Shown here: positions 55,358 through 64,000 of the stretch, piece after piece
Layout: each line of letters starts with the position of its first letter
How positions within the stretch are numbered: position 1 is the stretch's first letter
Source: Zeimonas sp046347945
GTDB lineage: Bacteria > Pseudomonadota > Gammaproteobacteria > Burkholderiales > Burkholderiaceae_E
Length of the DNA: 64,000 nucleotides
Direction: 5' to 3'
NCBI GenBank assembly: GCA_046347945.1
Contig: JAXMFB010000021.1
Coordinates: 1 to 64,000 of the forward strand
Notes under the pieces: generated by a model
Database searches by the model: none
What the model saw: the letters and a program-made list of their open reading frames with translations, nothing else
What the model was told of the DNA's origin: nothing
Position numbers and translations under genes: made by a program

Positions 55358-57280
55358 TCACGACGACTTCCTCACCCGCAGGTACCACTCGCACAGCAGC
55401 CGCACCTGCTTCTCGGTGTAACCCCGGGCGATCATCCGGTTCACGAAGTCCTGGTGCTTCTTCTGCTCGTCCGCGCTTGCCTTCGCGTTGAACGAGATGA
55501 CGGGCAGCAGCTCCTCGGTGTTCGAGAACATCTTCTTCTCGATCACCGCGCGAAGCTTCTCGTAGCTGGTCCACGACGGGCTCTTGCCGTCCTGCGCCGC
55601 GCGCGCGCGCAGCACGAAGTTCACGACCTCGTTGCGGAAGTCCTTCGGGTTCGAGATGCCGGCCGGCTTCTCGATCTTCTCGAGCTCGTCGTTGAGGGCG
55701 CGGCGATCGAGGATCTCGCCGGTGTTCGGGTCGCGGAACTCCTGGTCCTGGATCCAGAAGTCGGCGTAGGTGACGTAGCGATCGAAGATGTTCTGCCCGT
55801 ACTCCGAGTAGCTCTCGAGGTAGGCGGTCTGGATCTCCTTGCCGATGAACTCGGCGTAGCGAGGCGACAGGTACTCCTTGATGAAGCGCAGGTACTTCTC
55901 CTCGACCTCGGGCGGGAACTGCTCCTGCCCGATCTGCTGCTCGAGCACGTACATCAGGTGCACCGGGTTGGCCGCCACCTCGCGATGGTCGAAGTTGAAC
56001 ACCCGGGAAAGGATCTTGAACGCGAAGCGCGTCGACAGCCCCGTCATGCCTTCGTCGACGCCGGCGTAGTCGCGGTACTCCTGGTAGCTCTTGGCCTTCG
56101 GGTCGGTGTCCTTGAGGTTCTCGCCGTCGTAGACGCGCATCTTCGAGTAGATCGACGAGTTCTCGGGCTCCTTGAGCCGCGACAGCACCGAGAACTGCCC
56201 CATCATCCGCAGCGTGTCGGGCGCGCACGGCGCCTGCGACAGCGACGAATTGGCGAGCAGCTTCTCGTAGATGCGCATCTCGTCGCCGACGCGCAGCGAG
56301 TACGGCACCTTGACGATGTAGATGCGGTCGAGGAACGCCTCGTTGTTGCGGTTGTTGCGGAACGACAGCCACTCTGCCTCGTTCGAGTGCGCGAGGATCA
56401 GCCCGTCGAACGGGATCGCGCCGAACCCCTCGGTGCCCTTGTAGTTGCCCTCCTGGGTCGCCGTGAGCAGCGGGTGCAACACCTTGATCGGCGCCTTGAA
56501 CATCTCGACGAACTCGAGCACGCCGCGGTTGGCCAGGCACAGGCCGCCCGAATAGCTGTAGCAGTCGGGATCGTTCTGCGAGAAAGTCTCGAGCTTGCGG
56601 ATGTCGACCTTGCCCACCAGCGACGAGATATCCTGGTTGTTCTCGTCGCCGGGTTCGGTCTTCGAGACCGCCAGCTGCGAGAGCACCGACGGCCGCAGCT
56701 TGACGACACGGAACTTCGTGATGTCGCCGCCGAACTCGTGCAGCCGCTTGACCGCCCAGGGGCTCATGATCGTCGACAGGTAGCGGCGGGGAATGCCGTA
56801 GTCTTCCTCGAGGATGGCCGCGTCCTCGTCGGGCCTGAACAGGCCGAGCGGCGACTCGTGCACCGGCGATCCCTTGATCGCGTAGAACGGCACCTTCTCG
56901 ATCAGCGACTTCAGCTTCTCGGCCAGCGAACTCTTGCCGCCTCCGACCGGCCCGAGCAGGTAGAGGATCTGCTTCTTCTCCTCGAGCCCCTGCGCCGCGT
57001 GACGGAAGTACGAGACGATGTTCTCGATCACCTCTTCCATGCCGTAGAAGTCGGTGAAGGCGGGGTAGACCCTGAGCATCTTGTTGGCGAAGATCCGCGA
57101 GCGGCGCGGATCGAGCCGCGTGTCGACCAGCTCGGGCTCGCCGATCGCCATCAGCATCCGCTCGGCGACGCTCGCATACGCCGACGCGTCGCTGCGGCAG
57201 AGGTCCAGGAATTCCCGGACCGACATCTCCTCTTCCTGGGCCGCTTCGTATCGGCTCTGGTAGCGGGCGAAGATCGTCAT
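55358..57280 (-). CDS. prkA: PrkA-family serine protein kinase / AAA+ protein
   Basis: 640 residues. The N-terminal AAA+ domain has Walker A GPVGGGKSS (about 107-115) and arginine finger-like FLDRIYIVKVPY; the C-terminal PrkA domain follows, with no eukaryotic-type kinase loops. The E. coli counterpart YeaG is RpoS-dependent and helps survive nitrogen starvation. A near-perfect Shine-Dalgarno AGGAGGTGA lies five bases before ATG 57280. First gene of prkA-yeaH-spoVR. Confidence 0.95.
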   Translation of the reverse strand: MTIFARYQSRYEAAQEEEMSVREFLDLCRSDASAYASVAERMLMAIGEPELVDTRLDPRRSRIFANKMLRVYPAFTDFYGMEEVIENIVSYFRHAAQGLEEKKQILYLLGPVGGGKSSLAEKLKSLIEKVPFYAIKGSPVHESPLGLFRPDEDAAILEEDYGIPRRYLSTIMSPWAVKRLHEFGGDITKFRVVKLRPSVLSQLAVSKTEPGDENNQDISSLVGKVDIRKLETFSQNDPDCYSYSGGLCLANRGVLEFVEMFKAPIKVLHPLLTATQEGNYKGTEGFGAIPFDGLILAHSNEAEWLSFRNNRNNEAFLDRIYIVKVPYSLRVGDEMRIYEKLLANSSLSQAPCAPDTLRMMGQFSVLSRLKEPENSSIYSKMRVYDGENLKDTDPKAKSYQEYRDYAGVDEGMTGLSTRFAFKILSRVFNFDHREVAANPVHLMYVLEQQIGQEQFPPEVEEKYLRFIKEYLSPRYAEFIGKEIQTAYLESYSEYGQNIFDRYVTYADFWIQDQEFRDPNTGEILDRRALNDELEKIEKPAGISNPKDFRNEVVNFVLRARAAQDGKSPSWTSYEKLRAVIEKKMFSNTEELLPVISFNAKASADEQKKHQDFVNRMIARGYTEKQVRLLCEWYLRVRKSS

Positions 57281-57374
57281 GCTCACCTCCTGCTGTCGGC
57301 GATGCACGTCTGTCGTGCGGCGCCTTCCAGCTTCTGTCTGTCGTCTCCTGGCCTCCTGTCGCTTCTTTTTCCTC

Positions 57375-57380
57375 TTTATA
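57375..57380 (-). promoter_or_regulatory. Candidate -10 box of prkA operon
   Basis: TATAAA in the context GGCATATAAAGAGG on the minus strand, with a predicted start near 57368 and a leader of about 90 bases. No -35 at 17 bp, which would suit a stationary-phase (RpoS-type) promoter. No -24/-12 sigma-54 motif found. The remaining 57281-57489 spacer shows nothing else. Confidence 0.35.
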
Positions 57381-57489
57381 TGCCTTTACGGATCAACCTG
57401 CATAGTGGTTGACGCGCGAGAGGGTTTGCACCTACCCGAATGCCTGCGCCCTCGCAACCGTTTTTCGCCTGCCTGCGCGGCACGATTAC

Positions 57490-58128
57490 TCAGCGCAGCC
57501 ACGCGTGCCCGGCGAGTCGTCGCGCCTCGAACGCGGCGATCGCATCGCGATGCTGAAGCGTGCGCTCGATCTCGTCCCAGCCTGCGAGCAGCGACTGCTT
57601 CGCTCGCGCGCCAATGTCGAACGCGAAGTCCAGGCCTGCAGCGCGCAGCCGCTGCCGCGGCAGGTCGATCTCGACCTCGGGAAGCGCCTGCGCGCACACC
57701 CGGTCGAACAGCGCGGCAACCTCCGCAGCGGGCAGTTCCACGGCAAGCATGCCGTTGGCCAGCGCGTTGCCCGCGAAGATCGACGCGAAGCGCGGCGCGA
57801 CGATCGCCCGGAAGCCGAAATCGCGCAGCGCCCACACGGCGTGCTCGCGGCTCGAGCCGCATCCGAAGTTCTCGCGCACCAGCAGCACGGTCGCGCGGCG
57901 ATAAGGCTCGCGGTTCAGGACGAAGTCCGGGTTCTCGCGACGACGCGAGTGATCACTATCGAGATCGCCCGCATCGAGGTAACGCCAGTGGTCGAACAGG
58001 ATCGGTCCGAAACCGCTGGCAGCGATCGAGCGGCCGTACTGCTTGGGGAAGATCGCGTCGGTGTCGACGTTGGCGACGTCCAGCGGCGCCACGATGCCGC
58101 GATGGGTGACGAACGGCGCGCGCTTCAC
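57490..58128 (-). CDS. leuD: LeuD, isopropylmalate isomerase small subunit
   Basis: 212 residues, the swivelling aconitase-type domain: NVDTDAIFPKQYGRSI, ENFGCGSSREHAVWALRDFG, and NALANGMLAVELP. With LeuC it isomerises 2- and 3-isopropylmalate in leucine synthesis. No leuC, leuA or leuB is within the window. It lies 12 bp after the 5'-nucleotidase on the same strand, so it is cotranscribed with that gene. Could also serve a related 2-alkylmalate pathway. Confidence 0.92.
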   Translation of the reverse strand: MKRAPFVTHRGIVAPLDVANVDTDAIFPKQYGRSIAASGFGPILFDHWRYLDAGDLDSDHSRRRENPDFVLNREPYRRATVLLVRENFGCGSSREHAVWALRDFGFRAIVAPRFASIFAGNALANGMLAVELPAAEVAALFDRVCAQALPEVEIDLPRQRLRAAGLDFAFDIGARAKQSLLAGWDEIERTLQHRDAIAAFEARRLAGHAWLR

Positions 58129-58140
58129 GCGAACGCCGCC

Positions 58141-59079
58141 TCAGCGGCCATTGGCGATCCCGGCGGGCACGTGCCCGGCCGGCCCGTAGCGCGACGCCGA
58201 CTCGCAATGGCCGGTCTGGTCGTCGAAGAAGAAGTCGGGCTCGAACTCGTTCAGGAACGGTCCCTTGGCGAGCCCGCCGAGGAACATCGCCTCGTCGACC
58301 TCGATGCCCCAGTGCATCAGCGTGCGGATCGCGCGCTCGTGCGCCGGCGCGCTGCGCGCGGTCACCAGCGCAGTGCGGATTCGCACCGGCACCTGCGCGT
58401 CCGTCTCGCCGCCGGCGCGCGCGTCCTCGCGCTGCAGCCGGTGCAGCGCCTCGAGCAGCGGCTTGAACGGCCCCGGCGGCAAAGGCAGCGCCGCGCGATC
58501 GGCCTCGTGGCGCTGGAACGCGTCGAGCCCGGCAGACTGGAACACCCTCTCGGACTCGTCGGAGAACAGCACCGCGTCGCCGTCGAACGCGATGCGCAGT
58601 TCGTCCGGATGCGACTCGGAGGCCTTGACCGACTCCGGGAACACCCGCGCCGCCGGGATGCCTGCGTCGATCGCCGCGCCGACGTCGTCGGCGTTGGCCG
58701 ACAGGAACAGGTTGGCCTTGAGCGGCGCCAGGTAGCGCCACGGCGCGCGCCCGCGGGTGAACACCCCCCGCTCGAGGCGCAGCCCGGCCTGCTGCGCCGA
58801 GCGGAAGACGCGCAGCCCGCTGACCGGGTCGTTGCGCGAGACGACCACCACCTCGATGCGCCGCTCGCGCTCGGGCCGATCCGGCGGGTCGAACTGCAGC
58901 AGCTTGCGCACCAGCGCCCAGGCGACGCCGGGCTGCGCGCTGACGTCGAGCCGCTCGCGCTGCAGCGCCATGTACGCCGCGTCGTCGTCGCGTTCGAAGA
59001 CGCGGTTCTCCTCCTCGAAGTCGAACACCGCGCGCGAGGAGATCGCGACGACCAGCTTTCCTTCCAGCGATGCGGGCAT
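58141..59079 (-). CDS. 5'-nucleotidase (NT5C1-like family)
   Basis: 312 residues. The start MPASLEGKLVVAISSRAVFD, then FEEENRVFE, the Asp-containing RIAFDGDAVLFSDESERVFQ and the end EPDFFFDDQTGHCESA match the cytosolic 5'-nucleotidase 1 family. It dephosphorylates nucleoside monophosphates. ATG 59079 gives the expected N-terminus. It is divergent from ychF and precedes leuD. Confidence 0.88.
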   Translation of the reverse strand: MPASLEGKLVVAISSRAVFDFEEENRVFERDDDAAYMALQRERLDVSAQPGVAWALVRKLLQFDPPDRPERERRIEVVVVSRNDPVSGLRVFRSAQQAGLRLERGVFTRGRAPWRYLAPLKANLFLSANADDVGAAIDAGIPAARVFPESVKASESHPDELRIAFDGDAVLFSDESERVFQSAGLDAFQRHEADRAALPLPPGPFKPLLEALHRLQREDARAGGETDAQVPVRIRTALVTARSAPAHERAIRTLMHWGIEVDEAMFLGGLAKGPFLNEFEPDFFFDDQTGHCESASRYGPAGHVPAGIANGR

Positions 59080-59255
59080 GATCGCCAAGCGTAGGCACTG
59101 CGCGCCGTTTGCGCAAACCGGCGGCCCCCGGGCGGCCCGGCGTGCCCGGCCGGGCCGCCCGCGACCCCGGCGACGCTCTGCGACAATGGCGGTTTGTCCG
59201 CATCCGGCCGCCTTTCCCGGCGACCTGTGCAGCGGCCCGCCCGGAGTCCCCAAGC

Positions 59256-60350
<1,095 letters not shown>

Positions 60351-60392
60351 CGCCGTTCTGCGCGGGCGTTGCCGGCCCGCCCTCTTGCCCGC

Positions 60393-61514
60393 CTACAGGC
60401 GCCTCGCGCTTCCGATGCACAGCCCACCGCTGCCCCGGCTCGGCCCTTCCTGATAGACGTAGGCCGAAATCTGCGAGAACGTCTTTCCGTTGGGCGCCAG
60501 CGTCCAGTTGAAGTCCTCGCGATAGGTGCTCCCGGCCGGGCCGCCGATGAAGTAGCCGCGGATCGCATAGGGGCTGGCGCCGAGAACGGAAGCCGCGTAC
60601 ACCTTCACGTCGCCCGAGCCCGGCGGGTCCTCGTCCGAGACCGAGACGGTGGCCGCGCCGGTCGACGCGATCGTCAGCCGCGCGCGGCCCGACTCCCTCG
60701 GCAGGCACGCCCAGTCCATCTCGAACGTGCCGGCCCAGTCGGCAATGCTGCCGGCGGCGCCGCAGCGGATGTCGACGCTCGAATCGGGCAACGCCCAGGT
60801 GCGGCCGGCGCCATCGGTGAACGTCGTGGCGCTCACCGCCGCGCTCGCGCGAGTCGCCGCGAAGTTCCAGGTCGAGGACAGGGTTCCGCCGGGGCTCGAG
60901 ACCGTGAGCCGCATGTCGCCGTCGAGGCTGTAGCCGCAAGCGTTGGGCACCGCGTCGGGCGCGCCCGTGGCCGGCGCGATCCGCAGCGGGGCGGACGGGT
61001 CGACCGACAGAGTCGTCGTCGTATTGCCGAGCGGCTCCGTAAAGGTGCCCGATCCCGACAGCTGGCGCTCGCCGGAACCGATCGTGAACGCCATGTCGCC
61101 GTGGTAGACGTGCACCAGGCCGAGGATGTCCACGTCGGTGGTCGTTCGCCCCTGCAGGCCGGTCCACGCGCTGTCCGGATCGCTGTCGAAGCTCACGCCT
61201 CCGGACAGCGTCGTCTCGTTGGAGCCGTCGGCATTGCCGTCGTAGGGACCGTTGAAGAGGAACGAGAACGGCGGGGCGCCGGCGCTGCCGTCGGGGGTCA
61301 GCACGACACCCTGTGCCAGCGGCGTCCCGGGGTTGAGGATGCCGACCATGCTCGACTCGAAGCCGGCCGCGCGCGGGACGAAGGAGCCCATGCCCGACTT
61401 GAGCTTCGACTCCATGGCCAAGGCCTCGGGCGGAATGCCGGACGAGCCCGAGTCGGAGCCGCCGCCGCACGCCGACACGAACAGAAGCAGCGAAGTCGCG
61501 CTGAGCCGACGCAT
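60393..61514 (-). CDS. Unrecognised lipoprotein, 373 residues
   Basis: Signal MRRLSATSLLLFVSAC with the lipobox Cys16, then GGGSDSGSSG. The rest is rich in Gly, Ser, Thr and Ala, with beta-type alternation, four internal Cys (NACGYSLDG, DIRCGAAG, DWACLPRE, GLCIGSARR) likely forming disulfides, and an overall appearance of a secreted or outer-membrane beta-sandwich. No family recognised. GGAGG lies five bases before ATG 61514. Convergent with ychF; the 42 bp between hold a weak hairpin only. Confidence 0.8.
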   Translation of the reverse strand: MRRLSATSLLLFVSACGGGSDSGSSGIPPEALAMESKLKSGMGSFVPRAAGFESSMVGILNPGTPLAQGVVLTPDGSAGAPPFSFLFNGPYDGNADGSNETTLSGGVSFDSDPDSAWTGLQGRTTTDVDILGLVHVYHGDMAFTIGSGERQLSGSGTFTEPLGNTTTTLSVDPSAPLRIAPATGAPDAVPNACGYSLDGDMRLTVSSPGGTLSSTWNFAATRASAAVSATTFTDGAGRTWALPDSSVDIRCGAAGSIADWAGTFEMDWACLPRESGRARLTIASTGAATVSVSDEDPPGSGDVKVYAASVLGASPYAIRGYFIGGPAGSTYREDFNWTLAPNGKTFSQISAYVYQEGPSRGSGGLCIGSARRL

Positions 61515-61626
61515 GGCACCTCCCCCCTGCACCGCGGCAGAAAACGCCCGCCGCAGCCCGCTCAGATGCTAGACCTCGCCGCCGGTAGGGTCAATCGACA
61601 CGCGCGCCTGCGACGCCGTGCGGCGA

Positions 61627-62757
61627 TCAGTCGAGCGTGCGCCGGTAGAACGCCAGCCCGATCCCGGTCACCACGACCATGAACGCGACGATCGGCCAGA
61701 CGGCCGGCCACAGCTCGCCGATGCCGATCCCCTTGAGCAGGATGCCGCGCACCAGCACCAGGAAGTGCGTGAGCGGCAGCAGGTTGCCGATCCACTGCGC
61801 CCACTCCGGCATGCCGCGGAACGGGAACATGAACCCGGAGAGCAGGATCGACGGCAGGAAGAAGAAGAAGGTCATCTGCATCGACTGCAGCTGGTTGCGC
61901 GCCAGGGACGAGAAGGTGATCCCGAGCGCGAGGTTGGCGGCGATGAACAGCAGCACGACCAGGTACAGCAGCAGCAGGCTCCCCTGGAACGGCACGTCGA
62001 ACACGTAGCGGGCCGCGGCGAGCACCAGCGTGACCTGCACCAGCCCGATCAGGATGTACGGGACGATCTTTCCGGTCATCACCTCGATCGGCAGCGCGGG
62101 CGTCGCGAGCAGGTTCTCGTAGGTGCCGCGCTCGCGCTCGCGCGTGAGCGCGAGGCCGGTCATCAGCACCATCGTCATCGTGAGGATCACGCCGATCAGG
62201 CCCGGCACGATGTTGTACTGGGTGACGCCCTCGGGGTTGTAGCGCCGGTGCACGCGCACTTCGACGCGCTGCGCCGGCGGCGGCCGCGGCTGCAGCACGC
62301 CGGCGGCGTCGCGCGCCACCACCGCGTCGACCAGCGTGCCCAGCGTCGCGAGCGCGTTGCTGGTCGACGCCGGGTCGGTGGCGTCGGCCTCGACCAGCAG
62401 CACCGGCTGCTCGTTGCGCACCAGGCGCCGCGAGAAATCCTCGGGAATCGTCACCGCGAACTGCACCCGCCCGTGCGCGAGCAGTTCCTCGACGTCGCGG
62501 GTCGTGCGGGCGTTCGCGGTCAGCGCGAAGTAGCCGCTGTTCTGCAGCGCAGCGACGATGCTGCGCGAATACGGGCTGTTGTCCATCGACAGCACCGCGG
62601 TCGGCAGGTGGCGCGGGTCGGAGTTGATCGCGAACCCGAACAGCAGCAACTGCAGCACCGGAATGCCGATGATCATCCCGAAGGTGAGCCGGTCGCGTTG
62701 CAACTGGATGAACTCCTTGAGCATGATGCCGATCCAGCGGCCGGGCGAGAACGACAT
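61627..62757 (-). CDS. ABC-2 type exporter permease (YbhS/YhhJ-like)
   Basis: 376 residues. An N-terminal helix (TFGMIIGIPVLQLLLFGFAI), a periplasmic domain of about 150 residues, then five membrane helices with TRERERGTYENLLATPALPI, the ABC-2 signature. Second half of a YbhF/YbhS-type exporter used for drugs, ions or siderophores. The ATG at 62757 is the family-like start (MSFSPGRWIGIMLKEF); a GTG at 62766 overlapping the ATPase stop (GTGA) is equally possible. Confidence 0.9.
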   Translation of the reverse strand: MSFSPGRWIGIMLKEFIQLQRDRLTFGMIIGIPVLQLLLFGFAINSDPRHLPTAVLSMDNSPYSRSIVAALQNSGYFALTANARTTRDVEELLAHGRVQFAVTIPEDFSRRLVRNEQPVLLVEADATDPASTSNALATLGTLVDAVVARDAAGVLQPRPPPAQRVEVRVHRRYNPEGVTQYNIVPGLIGVILTMTMVLMTGLALTRERERGTYENLLATPALPIEVMTGKIVPYILIGLVQVTLVLAAARYVFDVPFQGSLLLLYLVVLLFIAANLALGITFSSLARNQLQSMQMTFFFFLPSILLSGFMFPFRGMPEWAQWIGNLLPLTHFLVLVRGILLKGIGIGELWPAVWPIVAFMVVVTGIGLAFYRRTLD

Positions 62758-62762
62758 CGGCG

Positions 62763-63689
62763 TCACCCACGCTCGCCGTTCGCACGGTCCATCAGGTCGA
62801 TGAATGCGTCCTCGAGGCTCGGCGCGATCGCCTCGACACGCGCCCCGCTCTCGGCGGCCCATGCGTTCATGCTGCTCGCCAGCAGCGGGGCATCGTGCCC
62901 GGTCACGTGCAGCGTGTTGCCGAACGGCGTGATCCGCGCGACGCCGGGCAGCTGCGCAAGCACTCGCGACACCGTCGCCGGATCCGCCCCGCTGACCGAC
63001 CAGGCCGACAACTGCTGGCCGGCGACGACCTCCCCGGCACTGCCGCTCGCCAGCAGGCGACCTTCGGCGATGTAGGCCAGCCGGTGGCAGCGCTCGGCCT
63101 CGTCCATGTAGTGGGTCGACACCAGCACCGTGATGCCCTCGGCGGCCAGCCGGTGGATCTCGTCCCAGAAGTCGCGCCGCGCCTTCGGGTCGACCCCGGC
63201 GGTCGGCTCGTCGAGCAGCAGCAGCTTCGGGCGATGGATCAGGCAGGCCGCCAACGCGAGCCGCTGCTTCCAGCCGCCCGACAACGTGCCCGCGAGCTGG
63301 CTTCGCCGGCCCGCGAGCCCGAGTGCGTCGAGGGCCGCGGATACCGCCGCGCGCCGCTGCGCGAGCCCGTACATGCGTGCGACGAAGTCGAGGTTCTCGG
63401 CGATCGTCAGGTCTTCCCACAGCGAGAAGCGCTGCGTCATGTAGCCGGCCTCGCGCTTGATCGCCGCGGTCTCCCGGATCACGTCGTGGCCGAGGCAGCT
63501 GCCGTGGCCGCTGTCGGGCCTGAGCAGGCCGCACAGCATCCGGATCGAGGTCGTCTTGCCGCTGCCGTTGGGACCCAGGAAGCCGAAGATCTCGCCGTGC
63601 CGGACCTGCAGCGTCAAGTCGCGGACGACGTGGCGGTCGCCGAAGTGCTTGTTCAGGCCGGCGACGTCGATGACCAGTCCGTCGCTCAT
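62763..63689 (-). CDS. ABC exporter ATPase (YbhF-like)
   Basis: 308 residues. Walker A GPNGSGKTT, YMTQRFSLWEDLTIAENLDF typical of YbhF/CcmA-like ATPases, signature LSGGWKQR, Walker B LLLLDEPTAGVD, switch His VSTHYMDEAERC. A C-terminal extension of about 90 residues. ATG 63689 overlaps the adaptor stop by four bases. Half-size, unlike two-domain YbhF. Confidence 0.92.
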   Translation of the reverse strand: MSDGLVIDVAGLNKHFGDRHVVRDLTLQVRHGEIFGFLGPNGSGKTTSIRMLCGLLRPDSGHGSCLGHDVIRETAAIKREAGYMTQRFSLWEDLTIAENLDFVARMYGLAQRRAAVSAALDALGLAGRRSQLAGTLSGGWKQRLALAACLIHRPKLLLLDEPTAGVDPKARRDFWDEIHRLAAEGITVLVSTHYMDEAERCHRLAYIAEGRLLASGSAGEVVAGQQLSAWSVSGADPATVSRVLAQLPGVARITPFGNTLHVTGHDAPLLASSMNAWAAESGARVEAIAPSLEDAFIDLMDRANGERG

Positions 63690-64000
63690 GGCGCGCCGAG
63701 CGCGATCTCGACCGGCTGGCCCGGATGCAGGCGCGTCGCGTCGGCGGCCGCGGGCCTGGCCTCGACCAGGAACACGAGCTTCGCGCGCGACTCCCGGCTG
63801 TAGATCACCGGCGGCGTGTACTCGGCCTTCGGCGACACGAAGCTCACGCGCGCGGCGATCGGCGCGCCGCAGCCGTCGCAGCTCGCGCTGACCGCGTCGC
63901 CGACGCGCAGGCGCCCGAGCTGCGGCTCGGCGACGAAGAAGCGCAGCTTGATGTTCTGCGGCGGCAGCAGGCTCACCACCGGTGCCCCGGCTGGCACCCA
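63686..64000 (-). CDS. HlyD/YbhG-like periplasmic adaptor (N-terminus off window)
   Basis: Only the last 104 or so residues are in the window. They include NIKLRFFVAEPQLGRLRVGD, VSASCDGC, FVSPKAEYTPPVIYSRESRA and HPGQPVEIALG, the beta-barrel part of a YbhG/HlyD adaptor that connects the inner-membrane pump to an outer-membrane channel. The signal peptide and coiled coil lie beyond the right edge. First visible gene of adaptor-ATPase-permease. Confidence 0.88.
   Translation of the reverse strand, partial: WVPAGAPVVSLLPPQNIKLRFFVAEPQLGRLRVGDAVSASCDGCGAPIAARVSFVSPKAEYTPPVIYSRESRAKLVFLVEARPAAADATRLHPGQPVEIALGAP

Noticed and set aside
60362..60380. Hairpin GCGGGC/GCCCGC as a bidirectional terminator after ychF
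   Set aside because: The stem is six bases and there is no T-run on either strand.

Overview
The window is high-GC chromosomal DNA (close to 70 percent G+C by eye). Its gene order is that of a betaproteobacterium of the Burkholderiales: petABC-sspAB, tatABC next to the his cluster, murA-ibaG-mla facing kdsDC-lptCAB-rpoN-ptsN-hprK-rapZ, and mutM/mutY/lolB/ispE/tRNA-Gln/prs/rplY. Genes are packed tightly, very often with ATGA or GTGA start/stop overlaps. No transposase, integrase, phage gene, rRNA or CRISPR array was seen.

Left end (1-4.7 kb): a four-gene minus-strand operon (TauE/SafE permease, enolase-superfamily enzyme, glutamate mutase S subunit, glutamate mutase accessory protein GlmL, cut by the window edge) faces a LysR regulator. 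It looks like a small amino-acid catabolic island. A frameshifted small membrane-protein gene follows. From 4.7 to 9.3 kb lie tRNA-Thr, sspB, sspA and the cytochrome bc1 genes. From 9.5 to 14.1 kb lie mscL, a NIF3-family gene, a DegS/DegQ-like protease that diverges from it, tatC-tatB-tatA and a HIT-family hydrolase. From 14.1 to 20.9 kb lies a compact histidine operon transcribed hisG-D-C-B-H-A-F-I-E.

The only long gene-free stretch (20,940-21,739) separates hisG from murA. It is built of nested inverted repeats: an 86-bp perfect inverted repeat, a second 34-bp perfect one, and a shared repeat unit of about 109 bp present once in each loop, in opposite orientation. This is the most unusual structure in the window. 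Beyond it come murA, ibaG, an ABC-2 exporter and a complete retrograde phospholipid (Mla) operon that includes mlaA. Divergent from mla, kdsD-kdsC-lptC-lptA-lptB-rpoN make and export lipopolysaccharide and lead into ptsN-hprK-rapZ. A Lon-domain protein then converges with mutY, followed by a dynamin-like GTPase and mutM.

From 41.5 kb the plus strand carries a TPR lipoprotein gene with three apparent single-base frameshifts, lolB, ispE, tRNA-Gln, prs and rplY. The frequent rplY-pth-ychF neighbourhood is then interrupted twice. One block holds a Bcr/CflA-type efflux pump, a 52-residue Cys/Asp/His protein and a 904-residue MalT-like LuxR regulator. The other holds a SET-domain protein, the stress operon prkA-yeaH-spoVR, a lone leuD and a 5'-nucleotidase. 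The right end has an unrecognised lipoprotein and an ABC-2 exporter whose HlyD-type adaptor runs off the window.

Three separate indels in one otherwise well-preserved gene, plus one in the small gene near 4.5 kb, mean sequencing or assembly error must be weighed against real gene decay.
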